The notes: generated by a model from the sequence alone, not told the origin. Shown: positions 17,228 through 26,191, numbered from the stretch's first letter. The stretch: DNA of 64,000 nucleotides from Streptomyces sp. Root431 (GCF_001426585.1 NZ_LMEI01000008.1:118708-182707); one strand, 5' to 3'. Translations and numbers: made by a program.

Positions 17228-17958
17228 GGCTGGCTTTCTCCCTCGGTCGCCGCGGCTGGAGCCTTCACTCTATCCCCACCCCGGTAGCGGCCCCAGGCGT
17301 AGAGGAAGCCGACGGAGAAGCCCACCACATGGGCCAGATAGGCGACACCGGGCCCGGGGCCCGCCGCCCGCGCCGCCAGCCACTGGAGCACGAACCAGAA
17401 GATCAGCACGATCCAGGCGGGGAAGCGCAGCGGCAGGAAGAAGAGGAAGGGGAAGAGGCTGGTCACCCGGGAGCGGGGGAAGAGGAAGAGGAAGGCCCCG
17501 AGCACCCCGGAGATGGCTCCGGACGCCCCGACGAGCGTCTGCTCGCTGTTCGCGTGCGCCACCGCGTACCCGAGCAGGGCGAGGTAGCCGGTGCCCAGGT
17601 AGAAGAGGGCGAACCCGACCGCACCCATGCGCTCCTCGGCCATCGCGCCGAAGACATAGAGGAAGAGCATGTTTCCCAACAGGTGGAGCCAGCTGCCGTG
17701 GACGAAGAGCGCGGTGAGCGGGGTGAGCAGGGCGTCGGGGTCGCCGCTCATCAGCTCGGCGGGGACCACGCCCCAGCGGCGGAAGTAGCCGCCCTGCGCC
17801 GCGAGCAGCGCGTCCCCCGTGCCGTACACCGGGTTGAGTCCGGAGACCGGGCTCAGCACGAAGAGGAGACAGCAGGCGGCGATGAGGCCGTAGGTCACCG
17901 TGGGGCCGCCGCGGGTGCCCTGCCGGGCACCGAGGGCCGCCGCTCGCCAGTCGATCAT
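17224..17958 (-). CDS. rhomboid family intramembrane serine protease
   Basis: 244 aa from ATG 17958; a longer frame exists but lacks a plausible Shine-Dalgarno. Six hydrophobic segments are present. The rhomboid core is intact: HGSWLHLLGNMLFLYVFG (about 88-105), the nucleophile in GASGAISG (S146), and the catalytic histidine in AHVVGFSVGF (H210). It cleaves membrane-spanning segments within the plasma membrane. An Ala/Glu-rich cytosolic tail follows the last helix. It is co-transcribed with, and overlaps, the RAM-domain gene downstream. Confidence 0.93.
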   Translation of the reverse strand: MIDWRAAALGARQGTRGGPTVTYGLIAACCLLFVLSPVSGLNPVYGTGDALLAAQGGYFRRWGVVPAELMSGDPDALLTPLTALFVHGSWLHLLGNMLFLYVFGAMAEERMGAVGFALFYLGTGYLALLGYAVAHANSEQTLVGASGAISGVLGAFLFLFPRSRVTSLFPFLFFLPLRFPAWIVLIFWFVLQWLAARAAGPGPGVAYLAHVVGFSVGFLYAWGRYRGGDRVKAPAAATEGESQP

Positions 17959-18116
17959 GGACAGATCATGGCGTACCGGGGCCGAAGTGGACAGAGTGCC
18001 TCGCCGTGTTCCGGCGCACCGGCGAGGCCGTAGGGTAACGGGCAGTACAACCGCAGTTCGACGGCGCACCGCGGCTCCCGCACCTGGTACCACGCAACAG
18101 GAAGAAGGACGGCACG

Positions 18117-18359
18117 ATGACGACGGTTCCCCTGCCGACCGCCGAGACCCGCTGGCGCTGCACGCTGTGCGGCAATCTGACCCGCTTCGACGTGACGCGC
18201 TCCTCCAAGGTCGTGGAGTACGTCCATCTGGACCTCGCGGGCGACCCGACGGTCGAGGAGCGGCAGGTGGTCAGTGAGACCATCGAGTCGGTCCGCTGCC
18301 GTTGGTGCAACGCGGTGGACCAGATCGAACTGGTGGACAGGCCGGGCGCCGCCTCCTGA
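18117..18359 (+). CDS. small zinc-ribbon protein
   Basis: 80 aa from ATG with AGGAAG upstream. It carries two Cys pairs (CTLCG at about 15-19 and CRWCN at about 60-64) separated by a beta-rich acidic segment, consistent with a single zinc ribbon. There is no catalytic motif. It is divergent from the rhomboid gene and 33 bp upstream of the NYN gene on the same strand. Function is unknown; small ribbons of this kind are widespread in streptomycetes. Confidence 0.8.
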   Translation: MTTVPLPTAETRWRCTLCGNLTRFDVTRSSKVVEYVHLDLAGDPTVEERQVVSETIESVRCRWCNAVDQIELVDRPGAAS

Positions 18360-18392
18360 GGGACGGCGCGGACGACATAGGGGTGACGGATC

Positions 18393-19757
18393 GTGGAGCA
18401 GCCCGCGCACGGTGGAGAGCCGGCCGGCGCGGCAGGTGACGCTGCCGAGACGCTCGACCACCCACTGACGGAAGGCGTACGTCGGCGGGTCGTCGCGCTG
18501 GTCGCGGACGCCTTCGGCGGGCTGACCGTCGCGGAGCTGCCGGCCCCCCTGCGGCAGTACGCACGCTTCACAGCGTCCCGGCGGGCCAAGTTCGCCGGGA
18601 ACGCGATGGCGGCCGCCCTGGAGAGCGACCCGCTGTTCCGGCAGCGGATCGGCGAGCGGTTCAAGCAGTCCCAGCCCGAGCTGGCCGGGGCCGTCGAGAC
18701 GGGCACCCCGCCCGCCGCCGCCGACCCGGTCGATGTGGCGGCCGCCGCCTATGTGCTGCGTCCCGCCGGCTGGGTCAAGCTGGTGGCCGCCGCGGGCGAG
18801 GAGGCCCAGCGGGCGGACGCCGAGCGGGCCGACGAGGCCGGGCGACGCGAACTGGAGCGGCTGCGCGAGGAACTGGCCGCCGCCCGGGACCGCTCCCGGA
18901 GCGAGACGGAGCAGCTGCGGCACGATCTGGAAGCGGCCCGGAAGGAAGCGGAATCGCTTCAGCGCAAGCTGCGCAGCGCCCAGAGCGACGTGAAGCGCGG
19001 CGAGGCCGCGCTCCGGCGCGCGCACGCCGAGTTCGAGACGGCGCGGGCGGAGGCCGCGGCCCACCTGTCGTCCGTCGAGAGCGAGAGCCGGCGGACCAAG
19101 GCCCGGCTCGGCGAGGTCGAGGCGGCCCTGGAGGCGAGCCGCAGGACCGCCCGCGAGGGCCGCTCGGTCGAGGACATGCGGCTGCGGCTGCTGCTCGACA
19201 CGGTCCTGGACGCGGCGCAGGGGCTGCGCCGCGAACTGGCGCTGCCGCCCGTCTCCGTGCACCCGGCGGACACCGTGGACGCGGTGGAGCCGGGGCGGAT
19301 GTCCCCGAAGGACATCGCGGCGCGGGCGCTCTCCGAGACCGATCCGGCGCTGCTCGACCAACTCCTCGCGCTGCCGCAGGCCCATCTGGTCGTCGACGGC
19401 TACAACGTCACCAAGACCGGCTATCCGACGATGCCGTTGGAGAAGCAGCGGCTGCGGCTGCTCGGGAGTCTCTCGGCCCTCGCGGCCCGCTCGGGCGCCG
19501 AGGTCACCTGTGTCTTCGACGGGGCGGAGCTGGCGGCCCCTGTGCTGCTCGCGCCGCCGCGTGGGGTGCGGGTGCTCTTCTCCAAGCCCGGTGTCACGGC
19601 GGACGAGTTGATCCGGCAGCTGGTGCGGGCCGAGCCGCCGGGGCGTCCCGTGGTCGTGGTCTCCACCGACCGCGAGGTGGCCGACGGGGTGGCGAAGGCC
19701 GGGGCGAGGCCCGTGACGTCCGCCTTGTTGCTGAAGCGGCTTTCGCGGCTCTCGTGA
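18393..19757 (+). CDS. NYN (YacP-like) domain protein with central coiled coil
   Basis: 454 aa from GTG 18393. The N-terminal third (about 1-130) is helical and includes an FTASRRAKFAGNAM segment. Residues about 130-250 are a long charged coiled coil (repeated EL..LREELAAARD-type heptads). The C-terminal domain (about 335-450) is an NYN/PIN-fold nuclease: LVVDGYNVTKTGYP with the first metal Asp, VTCVFDGAE with the second, and VVVVSTDREVADGV with the third acidic site. YacP-type NYN proteins are RNases in other bacteria. The coiled coil may mediate oligomerisation or membrane/ribosome attachment. It is probably co-transcribed with the zinc-ribbon gene. Confidence 0.9.
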   Translation: MEQPAHGGEPAGAAGDAAETLDHPLTEGVRRRVVALVADAFGGLTVAELPAPLRQYARFTASRRAKFAGNAMAAALESDPLFRQRIGERFKQSQPELAGAVETGTPPAAADPVDVAAAAYVLRPAGWVKLVAAAGEEAQRADAERADEAGRRELERLREELAAARDRSRSETEQLRHDLEAARKEAESLQRKLRSAQSDVKRGEAALRRAHAEFETARAEAAAHLSSVESESRRTKARLGEVEAALEASRRTAREGRSVEDMRLRLLLDTVLDAAQGLRRELALPPVSVHPADTVDAVEPGRMSPKDIAARALSETDPALLDQLLALPQAHLVVDGYNVTKTGYPTMPLEKQRLRLLGSLSALAARSGAEVTCVFDGAELAAPVLLAPPRGVRVLFSKPGVTADELIRQLVRAEPPGRPVVVVSTDREVADGVAKAGARPVTSALLLKRLSRLS

Positions 19758-19878
19758 CAGCTCGTAACTCCTGGGCGGTATGCCCGAATTCTGGATGGCG
19801 CACCGTCAAGTGGCCATCACTGCCCGTGCGGTCTGTGTGAATAAAGTGCTGCGTGAGCGATATTTTTGCCGGTGGGAT

Positions 19879-19908
19879 TTGAACTGATCACAACTTGGTC
19901 ACTAGGGT
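19879..19908 (+). promoter_or_regulatory. probable SigA-type promoter of the first NlpC/P60 gene
   Basis: TTGAAC (19879-19884), an 18-nt spacer, and TAGGGT (19903-19908), in a locally AT-richer stretch (19845-19910) between the NYN gene and the NlpC/P60 gene. The 5' UTR would be about 100 nt. The spacer contains two half-sites, GATCAC and GGTCAC, 11 bp apart. The remaining part of 19758-20014 shows no other feature I can support. Confidence 0.55.
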
Positions 19909-20014
19909 CAGGCTTCGAACCTTCGCGCGGTCGATCACCCATCCGGGGTGACGGCGGAGGAACCGCCTGCCCCTCACGGGTTGGGCGGCTCTGAGGAAGA
20001 AGGAGCTCGCCTTC

Positions 20015-21061
20015 GTGGCGTCCCACCGTCGACCCAAGCAGCCGAGCCGTGCCCGTGTGACCGTGCTCACCGCGGCCGCGGCCGCCGCCGTCGCCCTCTC
20101 CGCCCAGTCCGGCGCGCAGGCGGCCCCCAAGCCCAAGATCGACGAGGTCAAGTCGAAGGTCGACGAGCTCCACCACGAGGCCGAAGAGGCCACGGAGCAG
20201 TACAACCAGGCCGAAGAGCGCCGCGGCAAGCTGCAGTCGGAGATCGGCAACCTCCAGGACAAGGTGGCCCGCGGCCAGCAGGAGCTCAACACCCTGCGCG
20301 ACCAGATCGGTTCGGTCGCCAGCGCCCAGTACCGCTCCGGCGGCATCGACCCGGCGCTCCAGCTCTTCCTCTCCGCCGACCCGGACACCTACCTCGACAA
20401 GGCGTCCGCGATCGACCAGCTGAGCGCCCAGCAGGCCGACGTCCTCACCTCGATCCAGGCCAAGCAGCGGACCCTCGCGCAGCAGCGCGCCGAGGCGACC
20501 ACGAAGCTGGCCGACCTCGAGGACGTCCGCAAGACCCTCGGCGCCAAGAAGAAGAAGTACCAGGCGAAGCTCGCCGAGGCGCGCGAGCTCCTCAACACGC
20601 TCACCGCGGCCGAGAAGGCCAAGCTGGAGCAGGAGGAGCGCGCGAAGGAGCAGCGCGCCAGCCGCGCCGCCAGCGAGCGGATCGACCTGGGCAACGAGGC
20701 CCCCGCGAGCGGCCTCGGTGCCGCCGCGCTCAACGCCGCGGCCACGCGCCTGGGCATGCCGTACGCCTCCGGCCACGAGGGCCCGTCCTCGTTCGACTGC
20801 TCCGGGCTGACCCAGTGGGCCTACGCGCAGGCCGGCGCCCGCCTCAGCCGCGTCACCTACACCCAGCAGAACGACGGCACGAAGATCGGCCGCAGCCAGC
20901 TCAAGCCGGGCGACCTGGTCTTCTTCAACGGCCTGTCGCACGTGGGCCTGTACGCGGGCAACAACACGATCCTGCACGCTCCGAAGCCGGGCGCCAACGT
21001 CCGCTACGAGTCGATGAGCTACATGGGCACGTTCCAGTTCGGTGTCCGCATCGGAGGCTGA
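20015..21061 (+). CDS. secreted NlpC/P60 peptidoglycan endopeptidase
   Basis: 348 aa from GTG 20015 with AAGGAG upstream. A Sec signal peptide (about 1-38, cleavage near AQAAP) precedes a long coiled-coil region (about 40-235, Lys/Glu/Gln/Ala-rich). The C-terminal NlpC/P60 domain begins at about 240: FDCSGLTQWAY (nucleophile C262), LSHVGLYAG (catalytic His) and a third polar residue in ILHAPKPG. It should cleave D-Glu-diaminopimelate bonds in the cell wall; the coiled coil may hold an autoinhibited or FtsX-type partner interaction, as in RipC/CwlO-like enzymes (inference). The gene is followed by its own terminator and a close paralogue. Mycobacterial synteny places ripC near here. Confidence 0.95.
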   Translation: MASHRRPKQPSRARVTVLTAAAAAAVALSAQSGAQAAPKPKIDEVKSKVDELHHEAEEATEQYNQAEERRGKLQSEIGNLQDKVARGQQELNTLRDQIGSVASAQYRSGGIDPALQLFLSADPDTYLDKASAIDQLSAQQADVLTSIQAKQRTLAQQRAEATTKLADLEDVRKTLGAKKKKYQAKLAEARELLNTLTAAEKAKLEQEERAKEQRASRAASERIDLGNEAPASGLGAAALNAAATRLGMPYASGHEGPSSFDCSGLTQWAYAQAGARLSRVTYTQQNDGTKIGRSQLKPGDLVFFNGLSHVGLYAGNNTILHAPKPGANVRYESMSYMGTFQFGVRIGG

Positions 21062-21118
21062 CACGCCCCGCTCCGGCATGCCGCCCAAACGGGTGGTTCG
21101 CCGGGACACGAGCTGACC

Positions 21119-21164
21119 TGACGCCCCGCCGGTGACCTGTGATCTCCGGCGGGGCGTCACTTTG
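21119..21164 (+). terminator. terminator between the two NlpC/P60 genes
   Basis: TGACGCCCCGCCGG (21119-21132) and its complement (21146-21159) around a 13-nt loop, then CTTTGTG. It shows that the two paralogues are separately transcribed. Confidence 0.88.
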
Positions 21165-21251
21165 TGTGCCCGACGGCTTCGTTGGACGCGGACTGATCAG
21201 CGGCTACTGTCTGCCGCGCCAGTCTGCGTCGAGCCGAACGGAGCGCGATTA

Positions 21252-22274
21252 GTGGCGTCCCACCGCCGACCCGCGAGGGTCACCGTCCTGACCGCAGCCG
21301 CCGCGGCCACCGCGGCGGCTTCCCTCGGGGCCGTCCCCGCGAGCGCCGACCCGGGGGCGACCCCCGCGGCCACCCGGGCCACGGTCGACCGCCTCTTCGA
21401 GGAGGCGGAGAAGGCCACCGAGGGCTTCAACCAGGCGGACGAGAAGACCGACGCGCTGCGCCGCACGGTCTCCCGCGCCCAGGACGGCCTCGCCCGCGGC
21501 CAGGACCGCATCAACCACATGCGGGGCGCCCTCGGCTCGGTCGCCGGCGCCCAGTACCGCTCCGGCGGCATCGACCCCGCCCTCGCGCTGCTGCTCTCCT
21601 CCGACCCGGACACCTACCTCGACCGCGCCTCCGCCCTCGACCGCGTCACCGCCCGCCAGGGCGCCGCGCTCGGCGAGCTCCGGCGGGAGCAGCGCCGGCT
21701 GAACCAGAAGCGGGACGAGGCGCGCACCGCCCTCGCCGAGCTGGAGCGCAGCCGGGCCGACGTCGCCCGCCACAAGCGCACCGTCGAGCGCAAGCTCGCC
21801 GAGGCCCGCCGGGTCCTCGCAGCCCTCACCGTCGAGGAGCGCGCCGACTACGACCGCGCCTCCCGCTCCGGCGGGCGCGCGGACGCCACCGGCGAGCTGC
21901 CACCCCTCGCCGACCTCGGCCCCGGCTCCTCGCGGGCCTCCGCAGCGGTGATCGCCGCCCGCAGCGCGATCGGCAAGCCGTACGTATGGGGGGCGACCGG
22001 GCCCTCCGGCTTCGACTGCTCGGGCCTGATGGTCTGGTCGTACCGGCAGGCCGGGATCAGCCTGCCGCGCACCTCCCAGGGCCAGCGGCACGCGGGCCGG
22101 CAGGTGCCGCTCTCCCAGGCGCAGCCCGGCGACCTCGTCACGTACCGCGGCGACGCGAGCCACGTGGGGATCTACGCGGGCAACGGACAGGTCATCCACG
22201 CCCCCTACCCGGGTGCCCGGGTCCGCTACGACCCGGTGAACATGATGTCGAACGTCACGGTGACCCGGGTCTGA
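21252..22274 (+). CDS. secreted NlpC/P60 peptidoglycan endopeptidase (tandem paralogue)
   Basis: 340 aa from GTG 21252 with GGAG 8 nt upstream; an earlier in-frame start lies inside the preceding terminator. The signal peptide (about 1-35, ending VPASADP) and the coiled coil (about 40-220) parallel the upstream gene. So does the block around AQYRSGGIDPAL...LLSSDPDTYLD, almost word for word. The NlpC/P60 core is FDCSGLMVWSY (C256), ASHVGIYAG and VIHAPYPG. The catalytic domain is more diverged from the first copy than the coiled-coil hinge. Clearly a tandem duplication; the two enzymes may differ in timing or substrate. Confidence 0.95.
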   Translation: MASHRRPARVTVLTAAAAATAAASLGAVPASADPGATPAATRATVDRLFEEAEKATEGFNQADEKTDALRRTVSRAQDGLARGQDRINHMRGALGSVAGAQYRSGGIDPALALLLSSDPDTYLDRASALDRVTARQGAALGELRREQRRLNQKRDEARTALAELERSRADVARHKRTVERKLAEARRVLAALTVEERADYDRASRSGGRADATGELPPLADLGPGSSRASAAVIAARSAIGKPYVWGATGPSGFDCSGLMVWSYRQAGISLPRTSQGQRHAGRQVPLSQAQPGDLVTYRGDASHVGIYAGNGQVIHAPYPGARVRYDPVNMMSNVTVTRV

Positions 22275-22344
22275 GCCCGGGGCCCGTCGCCGATCCCGCC
22301 GTACCGGAAGCGGTACCGCCCGGTCCGACCGTACGATCGGAGGC

Positions 22345-23568
22345 GTGGCAGGTCAGGGGTGTGGAGCGCGGCGGTCGGCGGTGGCCTGTCTGCTCGCCCT
22401 GCTGTTCACCGTCACCGGCCTCGTCGGCTGTACGGAGTCCCCGGCCGCCGACACGGCCTCCCGGGAGATACAGACGCTCCTCGACGGGCACGCCCGCGCG
22501 CTCCTCGACCGTGACGAGCCGGGCTTCCGGGCCGCCCTCGACCCCGCGTACGCGCCGACGGCCCTGACCGAGTTCCGCCGGCTCGGGAAGGTGCCGATCG
22601 ACGGCTGGAGGTACCTGGTCACCGGCGTCGAACGCACCGGCGAGAGCCGGGCGACCGTCCGCGCCGAGCTCGGCTACCGGCTCGAGGACCACGACATCGG
22701 CTTCGCGACCAGCGGCCGCGTCCTCGACCTGACCGAGCGGGACGGGCGCTGGTACCTGACCGGCGACCGGCCCGCGGAGGGCGCGCCGCGGCAGCTGTGG
22801 GAGCAGGGGGACGTACAGACCATCCGGGGCTCCCGCGCACTGGTCCTCGGCGTCGGCCAGGACCGGAAGCGGCTCGCGGAGATCGCGGCGGCGGCCGACC
22901 GGGCGATCCCCGTCGTGAGCGAGGCCTGGCCCTCGGCATGGGCCGACGCGGTCGTCGTCCTCGTCCCCGGCTCCCTGGACGGCATGGGCGGGCTCCTCGG
23001 GGCGCCGGGCAGCTCCTACCGGGGCATCGCCGCCGTCACCACGGGGGAGACCGCCGGAGGGCCGGAGGGGCCCGCGGACCGGGTCATCGTCAACCCCGAG
23101 GCGTACGGGGTCCTCGGTGCCTTCGGCCGGCAGCTCGTCCTCACCCACGAAACGGTCCACGTCGCCACCCGCGCCCACACCTCCCCGGCCACCCCGGTCT
23201 GGCTCTCCGAGGGCTTCGCCGACTGGGTCGCCTACCGGGGCACCGGCCGGAGCCCCGCCCAAGGGGCCCCCGAGCTGCGCCGGGCCGTCCGCGCGGGCGA
23301 GCTGCCCGCCCGGCTCCCGGAAGACGCCGACTTCGGCTTCGGCGGCGACGCGGAGGCGCTCGCGCGGGCCTACGAGGGCGGCTGGCTCGCGTGCGCGCTG
23401 ATCGCGGAGCGCTGGGGCGAGAAGGAGCTCACGGAGTTCTACCGGGCCGTGGGGGCGCATCCGGGCCGGGAGGGCGCGGTGGAGAAGGCGCTCCAGGAGG
23501 TCCTGGACACCACGCCCGAGGAGTTCACGGCCGCGTGGCGGACGTACCTGGGGGAGCGGCTCGGCTGA
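22345..23568 (+). CDS. lipoprotein zinc metallopeptidase-like protein (HExxH)
   Basis: 407 aa from GTG with GGAGG upstream. The signal peptide ends in a lipobox LVGC (Cys about 29). An approximately 110-residue ligand-binding-like domain precedes the peptidase region. The zinc motif is HETVH (268-272) with a downstream glutamate in WLSEGFADW (about 286-294), the gluzincin/M1-like (peptidase MA-like) arrangement. The membrane-anchored enzyme would act outside the cell. Its substrate is unknown. It lies after the NlpC/P60 pair on the same strand and ends 29 bp from a convergent glycosyltransferase gene. Confidence 0.88.
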   Translation: MAGQGCGARRSAVACLLALLFTVTGLVGCTESPAADTASREIQTLLDGHARALLDRDEPGFRAALDPAYAPTALTEFRRLGKVPIDGWRYLVTGVERTGESRATVRAELGYRLEDHDIGFATSGRVLDLTERDGRWYLTGDRPAEGAPRQLWEQGDVQTIRGSRALVLGVGQDRKRLAEIAAAADRAIPVVSEAWPSAWADAVVVLVPGSLDGMGGLLGAPGSSYRGIAAVTTGETAGGPEGPADRVIVNPEAYGVLGAFGRQLVLTHETVHVATRAHTSPATPVWLSEGFADWVAYRGTGRSPAQGAPELRRAVRAGELPARLPEDADFGFGGDAEALARAYEGGWLACALIAERWGEKELTEFYRAVGAHPGREGAVEKALQEVLDTTPEEFTAAWRTYLGERLG

Positions 23569-23597
23569 GAGCCGCCCCCTCGGAAGCCGGACGGTTC

Positions 23598-24875
23598 CTA
23601 GTAGGAACCGGAGAGGGCCTTCTCGCGCTCCGGGCTGGTCGCCTGGGCCGGGATCGAGGCCCCGGTGAGACGGGGCTCCGTCACAGTCTGGCGCCACAGG
23701 ATCCGGCAGGCGATGAGAGCGGCGGCGATCAGCAGGCCGTTCCGGGTGAACAGCACCGCCACGCCCAGCGGGTCGCTCCGCGTCACGTGCGAGAACCACA
23801 CCGGGAACTCGAACTGCGTCACCGCCGTCGCCCAGATCACCAGGTGCACGGGCCGCTGCATCCGGCTCGACCGGTAGGCGAGGCAGACCGCGCCCAGACC
23901 GACCAGCCACAGCATGTACTGCGGGGAGAGCACCCGGCTCGTCACCGTGAAGAGCAGCACGGCCACGAAGGCCGCGTCCGCGACCGTCGACGAGGTGAAG
24001 TGGCGCGAGCGGACCCGCCACAGCAGGAGCCAGCCGAAGGCGGCGATAGTGAGGGCGAGCGCGGCGTTGGAGACGGTGGAGACGTACGGGCCGAGGAACT
24101 CGATCGAGCCGTAGTTCATCCGCGCCTCGCCCTCCCAGCCGAGGTGCCGGATCACATGGAAGACCATCGAGCCCAGCGACTCGACCTCGGTGCCCCGCTC
24201 CCGCTGGAAGGAGAGGAAGGCCAGTGCACCCGGCATCCACAGCACGCACAGGAGCAGGACGGCGGCCGCCGCGCCCGCCGCCGTCGACCAGGCGCGGAAG
24301 GTCGCGCGGCCCTTCGCGGTGCCCGCCAGGATCAGCGCCGGCCACACCTTGAGGACCGCGCCGAAGCCGGCGAGGGCGCCCAGGACGCGCGGGCTCCGGC
24401 CGGCCGCGAGCAGCCCCGCCACCGCGACGGCGGTCACCATCACGTCGTACCGGGCGTACGCGGTCGGGCCGAGCAGCGGGACGCCCGCGATCCAGATCCA
24501 GGCGCCGTTGAGCGTCCGGCCCGCGCGGCGGCCCGTGTGCACGAGCAGCCCGAAGACGAACGCGTCACAGAGGAAGGCGAGGACGAAGAAGGCCGACGCG
24601 TAGGAGAGGAACGGCAGCAGCCCGGGCGCGAGGATCGCGAGGGCGGCGGCCGGCGGGTACTGCCACGTGACGTCGTCCAGCGGGTACGTGCCGGTCCGCA
24701 GGACCTCGTACCAGCCCTGGTAGATGTTCGAGATGTCGAAGGTGATGTCCGGCCCGGGGACGACCACGACCTTGAAGACGCAGAGCAGCAGGATGACCCT
24801 GGTGAGAGCCCAGAGGCCGAGCGGAAGCCGCAGACCCGTGCGTGAACCGTTCTTCACTGCCCCGCCCGTCGTCAC
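23598..24875 (-). CDS. GT87-like polyprenol-phosphate-mannose mannosyltransferase
   Basis: 425 aa from GTG 24875 with AAGGA at 8 nt; longer frames run into the divergent GT4 gene's promoter. There are about ten hydrophobic helices. An Asp-containing first extracellular loop (VPGPDITFDISNIYQGW) and a WQYPP motif follow it. Late helices carry SRVLSPQYMLWL. This matches the GT-C superfamily GT87 mannosyltransferases that use polyprenyl-phospho-mannose outside the membrane; mycobacterial MptC/PimE-type enzymes belong here. Streptomycetes make PIMs and mannosylated glycoproteins, so either could be the acceptor. It is divergently transcribed from the PimB'-like gene, supporting a role in phosphatidylinositol mannoside or mannan assembly (inference). 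Confidence 0.85.
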   Translation of the reverse strand: MTTGGAVKNGSRTGLRLPLGLWALTRVILLLCVFKVVVVPGPDITFDISNIYQGWYEVLRTGTYPLDDVTWQYPPAAALAILAPGLLPFLSYASAFFVLAFLCDAFVFGLLVHTGRRAGRTLNGAWIWIAGVPLLGPTAYARYDVMVTAVAVAGLLAAGRSPRVLGALAGFGAVLKVWPALILAGTAKGRATFRAWSTAAGAAAAVLLLCVLWMPGALAFLSFQRERGTEVESLGSMVFHVIRHLGWEGEARMNYGSIEFLGPYVSTVSNAALALTIAAFGWLLLWRVRSRHFTSSTVADAAFVAVLLFTVTSRVLSPQYMLWLVGLGAVCLAYRSSRMQRPVHLVIWATAVTQFEFPVWFSHVTRSDPLGVAVLFTRNGLLIAAALIACRILWRQTVTEPRLTGASIPAQATSPEREKALSGSY

Positions 24876-24958
24876 TGAATCGTCCTTGTCCTGTCGGTCC
24901 GCTCGCGCGGAGAGTGGTGGTGCCGGGCGGTGAGTGCCATCGCGTACTGTCGGCCACG

Positions 24959-26101
24959 ATGGACAAGACCCTGATCGTAACCAACGACTTCCCGCCGCGA
25001 CCCGGCGGAATCCAGGCGTTCCTGCACAACATGGCGCTGCGCCTGGACCCCGAACAGATCGTGGTCTACGCCTCCACATGGAAGCGAAGCCGCGAAGGGG
25101 TCGAGGCGACCGCTCTGTTTGACGCCGAACAGCCTTTCACGGTTGTCCGCGATCGCACCACCATGCTGTTGCCCACACCTCGGGTCACGGCCCGCGCCAC
25201 CGCGCTGCTGCGCGAGCACGGCTGCCGGTCCGTGTGGTTCGGCGCCGCCGCGCCGCTCGGCCTGATGGCCCCCGCGCTGCGCAAGGCGGGTGCGGAGCGG
25301 CTCGTCGCCACCACCCACGGGCACGAGGCCGGCTGGGCCCAGCTGCCCGCCGCCCGGCAGCTGCTGCGGCGGATCGGCGAGGGCACGGACACCATCACGT
25401 ACCTCGGCGAGTACACCCGCTCCCGGATCGCGGAGGCCCTCACGCCCGCCGCCGCCGGGCGGATGGTCCAGCTCCCGCCCGGGGTGGACGAGAAGACGTT
25501 CCACCCCGACTCGGGCGGTGCCGAGGTCCGCGCCCGCCTCGGGCTCAGCGACCGCCCCGTCGTCGTCTGCGTCTCCCGGCTCGTCCCCCGCAAGGGCCAG
25601 GACACCCTGATCCGGGCGCTGCCCGCGATCCTGCGCCGGGTCCCGGACGCGGTCCTCCTGATCGTCGGCGGCGGCCCGTACGAGAAGGATCTGCGCCGTC
25701 TCGCCGAGGAGACCGGCGTGGCCGGATCCGTACGCTTCACCGGCGCCGTCCCCTGGGCGGAGCTCCCGGCCCACTACGGCGCTGGCGACGTCTTCGCCAT
25801 GCCCTGCCGGACCCGCAGGGGCGGCCTCGACGTCGAGGGCCTCGGCATCGTCTACCTGGAGGCCTCGGCCACGGGCCTCCCCGTCGTCGCCGGCGACTCC
25901 GGCGGGGCGCCGGACGCCGTCCTCGACGGCGAGACCGGCTGGGTCGTCCGCGGCGAGTCCGCCGAGGAGACGGCCGACCGCGTCGCCACCCTCCTGCTCG
26001 ACCCCGAGCTCCGTGCCCGCATGGGTGAGCGCGGGCGTGCCTGGGTCGAGGAGAAGTGGCGCTGGGACCTCCTCGCGGAACGGCTGCGCGAGCTGCTCTG
26101 A
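24959..26101 (+). CDS. GT4 glycosyltransferase, PimB'-like
   Basis: 380 aa from ATG 24959. GT-B fold: N-terminal VTNDFPPRPGGIQAFL (glycine-rich GDP-sugar loop, about 7-22), THGHEAGW, and the C-terminal Rossmann half with VCVSRLVPRKGQDTL (about 199-213, Arg/Lys donor phosphate contacts). GGLDVEGLGIVYLEA (about 288-302) holds the ExFGxxxxE-type motif (E294 and E301). It closely resembles PimB', the GDP-mannose-dependent alpha-(1-6)-phosphatidylinositol monomannoside mannosyltransferase of mycobacteria (Rv2188c), which also neighbours fadD15 there. It acts at the cytoplasmic face of the membrane. Confidence 0.9.
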   Translation: MDKTLIVTNDFPPRPGGIQAFLHNMALRLDPEQIVVYASTWKRSREGVEATALFDAEQPFTVVRDRTTMLLPTPRVTARATALLREHGCRSVWFGAAAPLGLMAPALRKAGAERLVATTHGHEAGWAQLPAARQLLRRIGEGTDTITYLGEYTRSRIAEALTPAAAGRMVQLPPGVDEKTFHPDSGGAEVRARLGLSDRPVVVCVSRLVPRKGQDTLIRALPAILRRVPDAVLLIVGGGPYEKDLRRLAEETGVAGSVRFTGAVPWAELPAHYGAGDVFAMPCRTRRGGLDVEGLGIVYLEASATGLPVVAGDSGGAPDAVLDGETGWVVRGESAEETADRVATLLLDPELRARMGERGRAWVEEKWRWDLLAERLRELL

Positions 26102-26140
26102 GGTGTATGTGCTCTGAGACGTATGCGCTCTGAGACGTGC

Positions 26141-26191
26141 ACGTACGGAGAGGGGCCCGGGGTGACATCACCCGGGCCCCTCTCCGTACGT
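26141..26191. terminator. bidirectional terminator between PimB'-like and acyl-CoA synthetase genes
   Basis: A perfect 21-bp stem (ACGTACGGAGAGGGGCCCGGG / complement arms, 26141-26161 and 26171-26191) with a 9-nt loop between two convergent genes. Just before it, a GCTCTGAGACGT direct repeat occurs twice 16 bp apart (26111-26138). Confidence 0.9.

Noticed and set aside
19758..20014. Possible c-di-AMP (ydaO-type) riboswitch before the NlpC/P60 gene
   Set aside because: A GGGGTGA segment is present, but the conserved downstream blocks (the CCCGAACCCGTCAGCTAACC-type region) are absent; only a promoter can be supported.
23592..23610. CGGTTCC-TAGTA-GGAACCG hairpin as a designed terminator
   Set aside because: It overlaps the stop codon of the GT87 gene and has only 7 bp; too weak to call with confidence.
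26111..26138. GCTCTGAGACGT direct repeat as an attachment or operator site
   Set aside because: It is short, lies just before a convergent terminator, and has no associated integrase or promoter.
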